Part shown: one piece after another, positions 30,831 to 39,727 of the stretch
Layout: each line of letters begins with the position of its first letter
How positions within the stretch are numbered: the first letter of the stretch is position 1
Translations under genes and position numbers: made by a program
NCBI RefSeq assembly: GCF_001858325.1
Contig: NZ_MBPP01000005.1
Coordinates: 4 to 64,003 of the forward strand
Source of the DNA: Marinobacter sp. AC-23
Lineage (GTDB): Bacteria > Pseudomonadota > Gammaproteobacteria > Pseudomonadales > Oleiphilaceae
Length of the DNA: 64,000 nucleotides
Reading direction: 5' to 3'
Notes under the pieces: generated by a model
Seen by the model: only the letters and a program-made list of their open reading frames with translations
What the model was told of the DNA's origin: nothing
Database searches by the model: none

Positions 30831-31443
30831 GATCTTGGCCCCCGGCAGTATTGTAGTCTGGCTGAAACCGATTACGCTTTGCCGCGGCGGGGTTACCGGC
30901 GAGTATGTCACCCTCCTTATCCGCGGATTTAGTTAATACGCTCCCTGCGGCCACGATGCAACCATCGGCCACTGGCGCCATAATAACCGCACTATTACCA
31001 ATCCAGCAGTCAGCACCTATCCGGACTTTTTCAAAGGCGCCGCCCTGGTCCTGGATGGGCTTTTGATTGTCCTGGAATCCATGCTGACGACTTCCACTCA
31101 GTATATGAACGCCGCTGCCGATCAGAGTGTTTTCTCCGATGGAGCACATTCCGACATTACACTGGGGGCCGATATACACCCCCTTCGCGATACTGGTGTC
31201 ACGGTGGGAAAGAATGGTCAAAAAACCCACTGCGATTTCGTCAGAGGTGGCCGGGCAGGCCAGATGGTAGAACGCCGCCCGAAGGTAGACTCCGCATTTA
31301 CCGGGTATCAGGCTTAGACCCTGTGAGAACGACGTGAACACCCCGTCGGCATTGCCCAGCTGACTGAACAGCAAGCACAGCAAATACAGGGGGGTTGCGA
31401 GCGCCAGAAATACCGATTTTACGAGGCGTTTGAATACTCGCAT
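30811..31443 (-). CDS. hexapeptide-repeat O-acetyltransferase
   Basis: Left-handed beta-helix acyltransferase of the maltose/serine O-acetyltransferase type: ISHRDTSIAKGVYIGPQCNVGMC, IGENTLIGSGVHILSGSRQHG and IGADCWIGNSAVIMAPVADGCIV with regular hexapeptide spacing, and a hydrophobic N-terminal helix (SVFLALATPLYLLCLLF). Likely O-acetylates the sugar repeat unit. The ATG at 31443 lies directly after the stop of the lyase-like gene (TAA, C, ATG), which is why I prefer it over a longer start at 31503. Confidence 0.82.
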   Translation of the reverse strand: MRVFKRLVKSVFLALATPLYLLCLLFSQLGNADGVFTSFSQGLSLIPGKCGVYLRAAFYHLACPATSDEIAVGFLTILSHRDTSIAKGVYIGPQCNVGMCSIGENTLIGSGVHILSGSRQHGFQDNQKPIQDQGGAFEKVRIGADCWIGNSAVIMAPVADGCIVAAGSVLTKSADKEGDILAGNPAAAKRNRFQPDYNTAGGQDHEKPSI

Positions 31444-31444
31444 G

Positions 31445-34033
31445 TTAAGTACGATCCAGTCGTGAGTGAATCCAAGCCCGTTCCCTGGCAGGCCGAAATG
31501 CAAGTATTCCTCGGACTAGGCGGCCAACTATCCTGGCTGTAAGCTCACCCCAGGTAAGGCTGGGGGGCTGGCTGTAATTCACTGGCGCCGGATCCTCGGT
31601 AAGTTGAGCCAAACCTTTACATAAATTGACCTGCTGTGGCCCATAGTTCTGCATCAAAATGATCAGGATGCGGGCGTAGTGTTTTTCCTTACCCTTTGCC
31701 AGAGTTTCGCAGAGTTCTTCCAGCCACTGGCTCCCTTTATTCTTGTAGCCTTCCGCGCGCGCCGGATCCAGTTCTGCGGCCTGAAACATCAGCATGGCTT
31801 TGCGTACATCCTGGGCTACCCAGGTGTCGTTGGGGAACTCGAGTTGCGCCGGATCGGACAGGAAAGGGCGCTCATTCTCCAGCATCCAATTGGCGTAATG
31901 CAAAAATGCAGCCCGGGCGTAGCTGTAGTGGATATCGGTGTTTCCTGCCTCTCTCTTGAGGAAAAGGTAGCGGGCAATACTGGCCATCAGTATCAGGTAC
32001 GACCAGCCGGTTTCTACCTCTAGCAAATTTCGCTTTTTGATATTATCTGCTGGATGGATGGTTTTGCGAATGACTCCTTCCGCATGTTCCAGCCAGTCGG
32101 CACTGGGTTCCAGCAGCGATGCGTCCAGCAGTGCATTGAGGTAATTGCCGGTACCCCTGGTAAACGGATATTGGTGCGGGGTAGGGCGCTCGCCTTTCAG
32201 CAACGCCTTCAGCTTTGGCAAATCGTGTTTCTTCAGAGCCAGCAGTTGCTCCAGCAGACCGCCTTGGCCCTCTTGGGAGGCCCGTATCCAATTGGCTAGT
32301 TGCAGAACTGCATTCCGCGACGCCGGCGCGCCTGTTATGTAGTGGTGGTAAAGCAAACCAGTTGTATAGCAGTGTTCGGACGCAGGCCCGCCTCCTGTCT
32401 GACCCGGCGTTGAGCTGGTCTCGTTGTAGCGGGTGAAGGTCCGGTGTGCTGCCGTATGGGCACCCAGATAGTGATCGGTGTGCCAGAACAGTCCGTTGTT
32501 GTATTCGACTCGATCTTCATCGGTATGATAGACGTCGATGTCTACAACGTGCCGAGCCAAATTGTCCATTAACTGAAACCAGCGCTTATCCCCGGTCAGG
32601 GCGTACTGTCTTGCGAAGCCATATATTGGATCGTATTGGTTGTTGTAATGGGATATCAGTGGTGGTTCTCCCTCGCTCTGATAGAGGGTTTCATGATCCG
32701 CGAAAATATCGCCGAAGTTACGCCAGCCAAATTCGTCAATCACTTCTCTTTTGGCAAAGAAGTTAGATTTCCCATCCAGGCCTTCAGCTATGAGTTTGTC
32801 GAGAGCGTCGGGTTGAGTATTTGCCTTGAACCACGGGAAGGCATCAGCTCGCTCATAGCACTCTGGAGCAAGCACGGGCACCAGAGGTGTGTACGCTGTT
32901 GCAGAGAGACTGTTATTTGAGTTATAAGCCATTGAACAGCCGAGAGTTTTTCGTTCACCGCCCTGCAGCTCATAAACATTCTTTGCATCTTTCGGGAATA
33001 GATCGATTGTTAGTTTGTTTCCCTCTTTGCGAATGCTGGTTGGAAAGTTCTGCCAGAAGCCGGGTACTGCCACATCTAGCTGTCCGCCATCGTGCTCAAT
33101 ACCAACCAGAGGATTCGCACGCTTACCTTCGTGCTGTATCTCATCCGGGTTAGCGAGCCTGTAACCGCAGAACCGGGTGCTAATTTCGCCGCTAGAGTTT
33201 ATGTGATTCCGGCTTTGCCAATTTTGGCCGCCGCTTGAGTCCTGGTAAAGGTTGAAATCGGAAAGACGGAACACACTTGGGTTTTCATCAATAGCCTGCG
33301 GCATGACGTGGGTATTGCCCGTGGTTGGCAGCGTTGTTTCTACTCCAAGCTCCCGAAAGTACACTGAGCCCGGGTCTCCTAAATCCCACAAACCGCCAAG
33401 ATGACGGGCACGTTTGGGGTTGTGAGTTGCCAGCTCCAATTGTACTAGTCCGGTTTCCAGGAAAATACGCAGTTCACATTGAAACCGCGCCAGCGGCTCG
33501 TTGTTTTGCTTTAGCCATTCGCCCTTTAAAGTCGCGGCGACAAAAACGGGGCCTTTAAGAGTAACTTCCCAGTCGGCATCCGCTTTAACTGTGCAGAGCG
33601 CACTTGCTTCATCACTTAGGCTCACAGCAGAGGGAATGCCCACATCGCTATGGTTATAGACCTGCCAGGCCAGGCTGCCGGGCTTCAAAGCAACGCTGCC
33701 CGTTGAGGTATGGATCACAAGGCTTTCAGTCGTTTGGTTAATAACAGGCTCAGGAATGCGGGGTGAGGTTGCTTGTTGTTGGGCTAGCACCAAGCCTTTC
33801 GTGCTGTTTGCTTCCAGACTGATCAGAAAACTTGCGTGAACCCAGCGGATGCTGCCGTCTGGCCAGTGTGCGAGCGGTTCGCGTTGCATGCTGAGAGATT
33901 TCTCTCCATCCATAAGCGCGAGACTATCAATAGTCTGAACAGAACCTTTGGGCAGCGGAATACCGAGGCCTACCGGCTCATTGATTCGGGCAATGCCGCT
34001 TTTTTCTTCTAATCGAATGACGATGTTTTCCAT
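31445..34033 (-). CDS. large exo-rhamnogalacturonan lyase-like protein (PcRGLX/YetA type)
   Basis: 862 residues without signal peptide. The N-terminal ~230 residues resemble the RIFT-barrel domain of PcRGLX/YetA-like proteins (RINEPVGLGIPLPKG, MQREPLAHWPDGSIRWVHASF); the middle and C-terminal parts look like an (alpha/alpha) toroid with HYNNQYDPIYGFARQYALTG, RVEYNNGLFWHTDHYLGAHT and GTGNYLNALLDASLL. Related enzymes cleave uronic-acid-containing polymers by elimination. A cytoplasmic lyase in a biosynthetic cluster could recycle mis-assembled chains, or the protein could be a non-lytic processing enzyme. A truncated copy of its 5' end lies at 37398-37790. Assignment is by fold-level recognition. 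Confidence 0.68.
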   Translation of the reverse strand: MENIVIRLEEKSGIARINEPVGLGIPLPKGSVQTIDSLALMDGEKSLSMQREPLAHWPDGSIRWVHASFLISLEANSTKGLVLAQQQATSPRIPEPVINQTTESLVIHTSTGSVALKPGSLAWQVYNHSDVGIPSAVSLSDEASALCTVKADADWEVTLKGPVFVAATLKGEWLKQNNEPLARFQCELRIFLETGLVQLELATHNPKRARHLGGLWDLGDPGSVYFRELGVETTLPTTGNTHVMPQAIDENPSVFRLSDFNLYQDSSGGQNWQSRNHINSSGEISTRFCGYRLANPDEIQHEGKRANPLVGIEHDGGQLDVAVPGFWQNFPTSIRKEGNKLTIDLFPKDAKNVYELQGGERKTLGCSMAYNSNNSLSATAYTPLVPVLAPECYERADAFPWFKANTQPDALDKLIAEGLDGKSNFFAKREVIDEFGWRNFGDIFADHETLYQSEGEPPLISHYNNQYDPIYGFARQYALTGDKRWFQLMDNLARHVVDIDVYHTDEDRVEYNNGLFWHTDHYLGAHTAAHRTFTRYNETSSTPGQTGGGPASEHCYTTGLLYHHYITGAPASRNAVLQLANWIRASQEGQGGLLEQLLALKKHDLPKLKALLKGERPTPHQYPFTRGTGNYLNALLDASLLEPSADWLEHAEGVIRKTIHPADNIKKRNLLEVETGWSYLILMASIARYLFLKREAGNTDIHYSYARAAFLHYANWMLENERPFLSDPAQLEFPNDTWVAQDVRKAMLMFQAAELDPARAEGYKNKGSQWLEELCETLAKGKEKHYARILIILMQNYGPQQVNLCKGLAQLTEDPAPVNYSQPPSLTWGELTARIVGRLVRGILAFRPARERAWIHSRLDRT

Positions 34034-34196
34034 AAATCTGTTTACTGCCTAACTCCCTGTGAGATGCGTAGGATAGTCTGCCAGCCCAGTAACATAAAGC
34101 TGTAGTGGTTCAATGATTCCGGACCACCAAGCTGGCAGCGGGGCGGGATTACGATCGAAAACCAGGATGAAGCGCGCTCGGTTTCAGCTTGTTCGC

Positions 34197-35555
34197 TCAT
34201 TTTTCTCTGATCACCGAACGAAATTTGCCATTACGACCACGCGGAATTTCCGATACGTGCTCAACAACTACTCGAAAGTCGTCACCGAGTCTTTGTTTAC
34301 AATTGAAAATAAGGTTGCTCTCATTAAAGTTAGCAGAGCCATCTCTCACCAATTTTATAGCAGCGCAACCCGGCTGGTATTGAACAACCTGCGCTTCCCG
34401 GATGCCATCGATACCTTTAAAAATGTGGTCAATGCGTCCGATCAGGCGTCCGTCGCTTGTTTCGATGTAGTCGTCGATCCTTCCATTGATAGATTTTAGC
34501 CCCGGGGTGCCGATTGTTGCTCCAGATGGATTAGCTAACGTTGCCGTATCGCCAAGATTGTACCGAAGTAAGGGCATTTGCTTGTTGGTCAGCGAGGTGG
34601 CCAGCAATCTGCCTGTATCATTTGAGCCTGAATCTAGTTCAACCTCTGTAATGCCCATTATAGAATTTGGCTGATAAATCCCCGTCTTGTCCTGCCCGGC
34701 AAACATTACATATTCGGCTGTTCCATAGTAGTCGTAAACCGGGCATCCAAACACAGATTCAATTTTTTCCCTTTGCCACAGAAGGAGCGTCTCGGAGTTC
34801 GTAATGACCACTTTCGGTTTGAAACCCGGTCTGGAATCGGACTTTAGGTAGTGAACTGCAAGATCATAAATCGCGGATGGGTAGCCAATCAGTTCTTCAG
34901 GCTGAAATCTGTTCAGCTCTCTCTTATAATGGGGAAACGTTTGTTCATTAATGTGGTAGCTGGAAAACAGTCGCTGGTTTTCAGACCGGTTAAAGCGCGA
35001 AAAAGGAGGTTTCATGTCATCAGCTGGTTTGAGCATTCTCCCTGCAAAGGTAGCTCGTCGTGAGCCAAAGGGAGCGCCATGACTTTCTTCATGGTCTACC
35101 AGCAGCGCCATAGCCAATTTATAGGTACGTTCATCGACATGAAGCGCTAGCGGGGTACCGGTGCTACCGCTCGTATGCTGAATCATAAAAGGCTTTAGTG
35201 CATTTTTTGGCCGAAAGTTACGATTTTGCTGCAGTACGGTCCACTTATTCAGAATAGGCAGTTTTTCTAAGTCTTGAAGCTTTGTGATATCGTTTGGACG
35301 TAACCCGTGCTCAGAAAATAGCTTTTGATAGTAGGGTATTTGGTTTGCGCAGTAGTCGACCATCTGGTGCAGACTTTCTTCCTGGAGAGCTTTTATCTCT
35401 ATTGCGCTAAAGCTCTTGGTTTTTTCAAGTTCTTTGCGAATCTCATAATATAGACCTTTGTATCGCTTCTGATAAAGTAGGTACCCATACGCTGATATCA
35501 GAAAATTCTGAAGCAGTGGAGGTGACCGGAAGTATAGTTTTTCAGCGATTTTCAT
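34197..35555 (-). CDS. CapK/PaaK-like adenylate-forming enzyme 2
   Basis: 452-residue paralog of the enzyme at 29469-30830: the starts align (KIAEKLYFRSPPLLQNFLISAYGYL), the AMP loop reads MIQHTSGSTGTPLALHV and the motif YDYYGTAEYVMFAGQD follows. The C-terminal CSCGR cysteine motif of copy 1 is absent (GATIGTPGLKSINGR), so substrate or metal use may differ. Its start overlaps the end of the asparagine-synthase-like gene by 14 bases. Between this gene and the lyase-like gene lies a 163-bp gap that is duplicated upstream of the lyase pseudogene. Confidence 0.8.
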   Translation of the reverse strand: MKIAEKLYFRSPPLLQNFLISAYGYLLYQKRYKGLYYEIRKELEKTKSFSAIEIKALQEESLHQMVDYCANQIPYYQKLFSEHGLRPNDITKLQDLEKLPILNKWTVLQQNRNFRPKNALKPFMIQHTSGSTGTPLALHVDERTYKLAMALLVDHEESHGAPFGSRRATFAGRMLKPADDMKPPFSRFNRSENQRLFSSYHINEQTFPHYKRELNRFQPEELIGYPSAIYDLAVHYLKSDSRPGFKPKVVITNSETLLLWQREKIESVFGCPVYDYYGTAEYVMFAGQDKTGIYQPNSIMGITEVELDSGSNDTGRLLATSLTNKQMPLLRYNLGDTATLANPSGATIGTPGLKSINGRIDDYIETSDGRLIGRIDHIFKGIDGIREAQVVQYQPGCAAIKLVRDGSANFNESNLIFNCKQRLGDDFRVVVEHVSEIPRGRNGKFRSVIREK

Positions 35556-37275
35556 CGAGAACTGTGCCTCCGTTTTCCTTAGCTTTATTGTAAGTTGATA
35601 GATAATAATCTATGGTCTTTATCTTACAAATCATATCCATAGTAGAGCCGGCGTCTACGCCGATTTTTTGGTTCGAAATAATAGTTTTTAACATCTGCTC
35701 CTTAGACCAGATGTCGGATCTGAGCGAGTGGATAGTGGTTTTAAAAAAGTCGCCTGAATAAAGATGTTCGTAGTTAAACCATCCTAAATTAGGGCGATTT
35801 TTCTTTAATTTGAAGAAGGTATTTTCAAAGACTATTCGTAATATTCTTGACAGTTCTTGAATGAAAATTGGTCGTTTGGCTTTAGCTAAAGTCGCTGCCA
35901 TAGGGAATTCTAATAAATCAGAATTGAGTTCGAATATTACTCGTTTGGTTAATCGATTTTGAACCCTTTGTTCGAAGGAGATGTTATAGACCAGTTTAAG
36001 CAGCTCTGGATGACTAAGAGGGGAATAATACCCTTGAAAAGGTTTCGCCATGCCTGGCTGCTTCATCATGTACTGACGACTGACATGGTCATAGTTAAAT
36101 TTCTCAATGGCAAAAGAAAAGTCGTCGGTCGCTTTTAGGTATTTATCTAACGTGTCATGAATATTTTTAGTGGTTCTGGCAGCAGTACCGCTAAATATTT
36201 GATTGCCTTTGTCGCTGATAAACCAGAAAGTTTTAGGCACCGTCGCATGTTTCTTAAAGTCTTTTATGATCTTCTCTTTTGAAACTAATTTTGGACTTAT
36301 CAGGTGTAAAGAATTAAAGCTTTTCTGGAGCCGGGTTCCTACGCTTGGAAAACCATTGTGCCCTCCTAGCCTGGCGCCTATAACACCACTGGTGATGGGT
36401 AGGCATAACTTTTCTGATAGGAACTTGCTGGATAAATGCCAAATCGGCCATAGGCAGTGGCCATGAACCTGCAGCATTTCATCGAGCAAGTCTGTATCTA
36501 TGACCATTCCTTTCACATCTTTAAAGTAATGATCCGTCCGCAGGGTACCTGAGAGTTTTTTTGCAATAGTGCATTCGCGGCTGGACATGTCCCCATGGGT
36601 ATAGGCTGCCGTTATGGGGGATTTTCGGGGAGCGAGCAATGTTCTGGAATCCCAACCCGCAGACATCATTAAAATCATTGGGCTATAGGTTTGCATAATG
36701 TCACTAAATAGTTTTGCAAACGCTTTGCCATTATTTTGTAGTGTGCTCGCATTTTTTTTCTGTGGCGTGACATCAGAAACCTGCTTTTTTATCTCCCGAG
36801 ACTCGGTATTTACTTCTAACCTTTGATTAGGCAGGGTCTGTTGAATATTCTCGAAAAAGGAGCTTTCTCCTACTGTATAACCAAATGTAAGATAGCAGTG
36901 AATCGCGTTCCAATCGGGGCGGTCACTGCCTCCGATCAGGTTTTCCAGTCGATTCGATAACAAGATTCTGGAATTATTAGCCCGGTAGTAAACGAGTTCC
37001 GCACCAGCCAGATCTGACCTTACAGTCAGCTTTTTATTCGCGACAGAGTAGGTTATCGAAGTGCCGTTGACTGGCGTGTTGAAATCTACAGTTTTACTAT
37101 CCTTTCTTTCGCCGAAGAAAAGCTCGAAGTCTCCAGATTCATGGTCTTGGTGGCGGATATAGAACGGATTAATCTCCTTTGTCTGAAGTGAAGCCTGGGG
37201 ATCAGGATACTGTATTTCAGCACGGTTATTAGCTTCTGTTCTAATGGTTATCAGAAATGAGTTCGGCTTCAACAT
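35542..37275 (-). CDS. asparagine-synthase-like protein lacking the glutaminase cysteine
   Basis: 577 residues. The N-terminal part resembles the beta sandwich of class II amidotransferases but starts MLKPNSFLITI and has no Cys2, so glutamine hydrolysis is unlikely. The C-terminal half has a PP-loop variant, MMSAGWDSRTLLAP (SGGxDS in the family), and a likely ATP-pyrophosphatase fold. It may form an amide with a free amine or ammonia, for instance with a carboxyl activated by the neighbouring CapK protein. The gene is distinctly AT-rich. Divergent relatives occur in capsule and lasso-peptide loci, so a broader role is possible. Confidence 0.65.
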   Translation of the reverse strand: MLKPNSFLITIRTEANNRAEIQYPDPQASLQTKEINPFYIRHQDHESGDFELFFGERKDSKTVDFNTPVNGTSITYSVANKKLTVRSDLAGAELVYYRANNSRILLSNRLENLIGGSDRPDWNAIHCYLTFGYTVGESSFFENIQQTLPNQRLEVNTESREIKKQVSDVTPQKKNASTLQNNGKAFAKLFSDIMQTYSPMILMMSAGWDSRTLLAPRKSPITAAYTHGDMSSRECTIAKKLSGTLRTDHYFKDVKGMVIDTDLLDEMLQVHGHCLWPIWHLSSKFLSEKLCLPITSGVIGARLGGHNGFPSVGTRLQKSFNSLHLISPKLVSKEKIIKDFKKHATVPKTFWFISDKGNQIFSGTAARTTKNIHDTLDKYLKATDDFSFAIEKFNYDHVSRQYMMKQPGMAKPFQGYYSPLSHPELLKLVYNISFEQRVQNRLTKRVIFELNSDLLEFPMAATLAKAKRPIFIQELSRILRIVFENTFFKLKKNRPNLGWFNYEHLYSGDFFKTTIHSLRSDIWSKEQMLKTIISNQKIGVDAGSTMDMICKIKTIDYYLSTYNKAKENGGTVLDENR

Positions 37276-37397
37276 CGCTATTGCTCCTTGGTCCTTGAGC
37301 TAATCCTGACCGCTGGATTCCCGCCCTAAACAGCCCCCGCTTCGTCGATGGCCTGACTCAAGGCTTCAAGGCTGATCCCGCAGCTACTATCGATTTG

Positions 37398-37790
37398 TTA
37401 CTGACATTCGCTATTTAAAGTCGCGGCGACACAAACGGGGCCTTTACGAGCAATCACCCTACTGGTTTCCGCTTTAGCAGTGGAGGGTGCGGCAGCCTCA
37501 TTGCTCAGGCTCACCGCTGATGGAATACCTTCATCGTTCTGATTATAGACCTGCCATGTAAAGTTGCCGGGCTGAAAATTAACGCTACCCATTAAGGCGT
37601 CTATCACGAGGCCGCCTGTCCAGTATGCGAGAGGCTCAAGTTGCACGATGACAAGTTTCTGTCCATCCTTAGGTGCAAGCTGAATGGTGGCCTGTACGTC
37701 ACTTTTGGGCAGAGAAAAGCGCATACGCACTGTTTCACTAATGCGAGCAACGCCGTTTTTTTCTTTTATTCGGATGGCTATTATTTCCAT
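37398..37790 (-). pseudogene. truncated copy of the large lyase-like gene
   Basis: The 130-residue frame aligns with the N-terminal ~195 residues of the protein at 31445-34033: MEIIAIRIKEKNGVARISET versus MENIVIRLEEKSGIARINEP, and TWQVYNQNDEGIPSAVSLSNEA versus AWQVYNHSDVGIPSAVSLSDEA. About 60 residues are deleted in frame after PLAYWTGG, and the copy ends after GPVCVAATL. Homology also continues into the upstream DNA, which is interrupted by the IS element. It is a relic of a duplication of the lyase-containing unit. Confidence 0.82.
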
Positions 37791-37828
37791 GGATCCGCCT
37801 ACTGCTTAACTCTCTGTGTGACACCTAG

Positions 37829-39387
37829 CCCGGATTTCTCATGAGGGGATAACAGAAATCGGCTGAAAGTGTTAAAATTTCAGGGCCTTACACCAAAAAC
37901 CAACACTAACCGCCGCTATCCAAAATGATACCTGAAAAACTGACCTTTACGCCACTTTCCCGCCGCCAGATTGAAGCCGATTTCTCCGGTGGCCATATCA
38001 CCTCCGATGCCGGATTGCTTCTGCTGCGCGAAGTCGACAAGCAGCACCGCCTGACTCAGCGCCTGGCCTCAATTCTTAATGATCCCCGGAGCCCGCAGTT
38101 GGTTCGCCACAAGCTGGAGACCATGACCCGACAACGGGTGTTCGGTGTGGCAGCCGGGTACGAAGACCTGAACGATCATGACGCTTTGCGTTTTGATCAG
38201 GCGCTTCAGACCGCCATGGGCGAAGATGACACTCTGGCGGGCAAGTCCACCCTGTGCCGGATGGAGCAGCGAGTAAACCGGGCGTCGGTGGTAAAAGCTC
38301 ATGAATTGCTGTGGCATCATTTCATTGAACAGCATGACGAACCACCCAAGGAGATCGTGCTGGATTTTGATGGCACCGACGTTCCGGTCCATGGCGACCA
38401 GCCCGGCAAGTTCTTTAATGCCTACTACGATCATCATTGTTACTTCCCGCTGTATGTGTTCTGCGGTCGTCATCTGCTGGTGAGTTACCTGCGCACCAGC
38501 AACCGAAGCGACAGCCGCCACAGCTGGGCCATCCTGGCCCTGCTGGTGCGCTTCATCCGTCAATATTGGCCAGATACCCGCATCGTGTTCCGGGGTGACA
38601 GCGGCTTCTATCGTCCCCGGTTGTTGAGCTGGTGCGATCGAAACAACGTCGATTACCTGGTGGGCATCAGCAAGAACAGCCGCCTGCTCAAAGACGTGGA
38701 CGTGCCCTCGATGCTGGTTCGCAAGGCCCATTGGGAGCTGGGCGAAAAAGTGTCCGCCACCTACCGATTCAAATACCAGGCCCACTCCTGGAAATACCCT
38801 CGCTGGGTGGTGGCTCGTCTGGAGGAAGGCGAACTCGGAGCCAATCCCAGGTTCATCATCAGTTCCCGTCACGACGACGGCTTCAAGCTCTACTATGAGC
38901 AATACTGCGCCCGGGGCGACATGGAGAACCGGATCAAGGATCAGCAGTTATGCCTGTTTGCAGATCGCACCTCCAGCACCCAGTGGTGGACCAATCAGTG
39001 GCGGCTGATTCTGTCCGGCTTTGCCTACACCTTGTTCGAGCGGTTACGAGCACACCTGAAAAACACCCGCTTCGAGAGAATGAGCGCCAGTAATCTGCGG
39101 CTAAAACTGATCAAGGTCGGTGCTGTGATCGTTCGCAATACCCGGCGGATACGGGTGCTGATGAGTGATGGCTACCCTTACAAAGACGAACTCTCTGCCC
39201 TGGTTCGGCGGTTGGTTCCGGTCTAGATGCCCGGGCTCCCCCGGCCCGACTCAATGGGGGAAAGGGGGTGGTGTGTCTGAATGCTGGAAACTGGTTAAAT
39301 AATCGCCAAAACGGGCGGTGATCATTCAGCTCTGGCGTTACCCGGGCTGGTTTGCGAAGCTTGTCGGGACACTATGAGAAATCCGGG
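37829..39387 (+). mobile_element. IS1380-family insertion sequence, 1559 bp, with CTAG duplication
   Basis: The ends are inverted repeats: the left end begins CCCGGATTTCTCAT and the reverse complement of the right end begins the same 14 bases. The direct repeat CTAG flanks both ends (37825-37828 and 39388-39391). Removing the element and one CTAG rebuilds GTGACACCTAGGATAGTC, which matches GTGAGATGCGTAGGATAGTC upstream of the intact lyase gene (34065-34085 region). So the element inserted into the duplicated upstream region after that duplication. Confidence 0.92.
37925..39226 (+). CDS. IS1380-family DDE transposase
   Basis: 433 residues, intact, with high GC compared with the neighbouring island. 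Start region EKLTFTPLSRRQIEADFSGG and the block ITSDAGLLLLREVDK are typical of the family. The catalytic acids are probably the aspartate in VLDFDGTDVPVHG, the aspartate in VFRGDSGFYRP and the glutamate in GDMENRIKD. The frame fills the element apart from about 95 bases at the left and 160 bases at the right end. The element looks recently active. Confidence 0.93.
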   Translation: MIPEKLTFTPLSRRQIEADFSGGHITSDAGLLLLREVDKQHRLTQRLASILNDPRSPQLVRHKLETMTRQRVFGVAAGYEDLNDHDALRFDQALQTAMGEDDTLAGKSTLCRMEQRVNRASVVKAHELLWHHFIEQHDEPPKEIVLDFDGTDVPVHGDQPGKFFNAYYDHHCYFPLYVFCGRHLLVSYLRTSNRSDSRHSWAILALLVRFIRQYWPDTRIVFRGDSGFYRPRLLSWCDRNNVDYLVGISKNSRLLKDVDVPSMLVRKAHWELGEKVSATYRFKYQAHSWKYPRWVVARLEEGELGANPRFIISSRHDDGFKLYYEQYCARGDMENRIKDQQLCLFADRTSSTQWWTNQWRLILSGFAYTLFERLRAHLKNTRFERMSASNLRLKLIKVGAVIVRNTRRIRVLMSDGYPYKDELSALVRRLVPV

Positions 39388-39727
39388 CTAGGATAGTCGG
39401 CTAGTCCGGTAACATAAAGCTACATTTTCAGGATGCGATAACTTGGGGGCCTCTCATTTTCGACGAGCTTCGTTTGCTAGATAGCGACGCTGCCTCCATC
39501 TTTCTGTTCTCTTTGGCAGGAACAAGACGATAATTCCAGTGCTCGGTGCAGCGGTTGTAACGTCCAAGGTGACAAGTTGTAAAAAATTCACAAGGCAATG
39601 ACTGCTTGAAAGGTCAAACCTGTGCGGTTGACGATGGTCGTATTACCGCTGATTCTGGGGACTTATTCACAGGTTCCATAGGAAACGCCGCTTGTTGTTA
39701 CTCTATAAATCTTCGAGGGTGAGAATT
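39388..39727 (+). promoter_or_regulatory. intergenic region with remnant duplication and candidate sigma-54 promoter
   Basis: The first 40 bases continue the upstream region of the duplicated lyase unit (GGATAGTC...GTAACATAAAGCT, also at 34070-34105). At 39635-39649 TGGTCGTATTACCGC keeps the GG and GC of a -24/-12 promoter at the right 10-base spacing but departs from consensus elsewhere, so this is weak. TTGTAACGT and GTTGTAAAAAA near 39556-39590 resemble halves of the upstream element found elsewhere in the window. A GAGGGTGAG ribosome site precedes the ATG at 39728. Confidence 0.35.
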
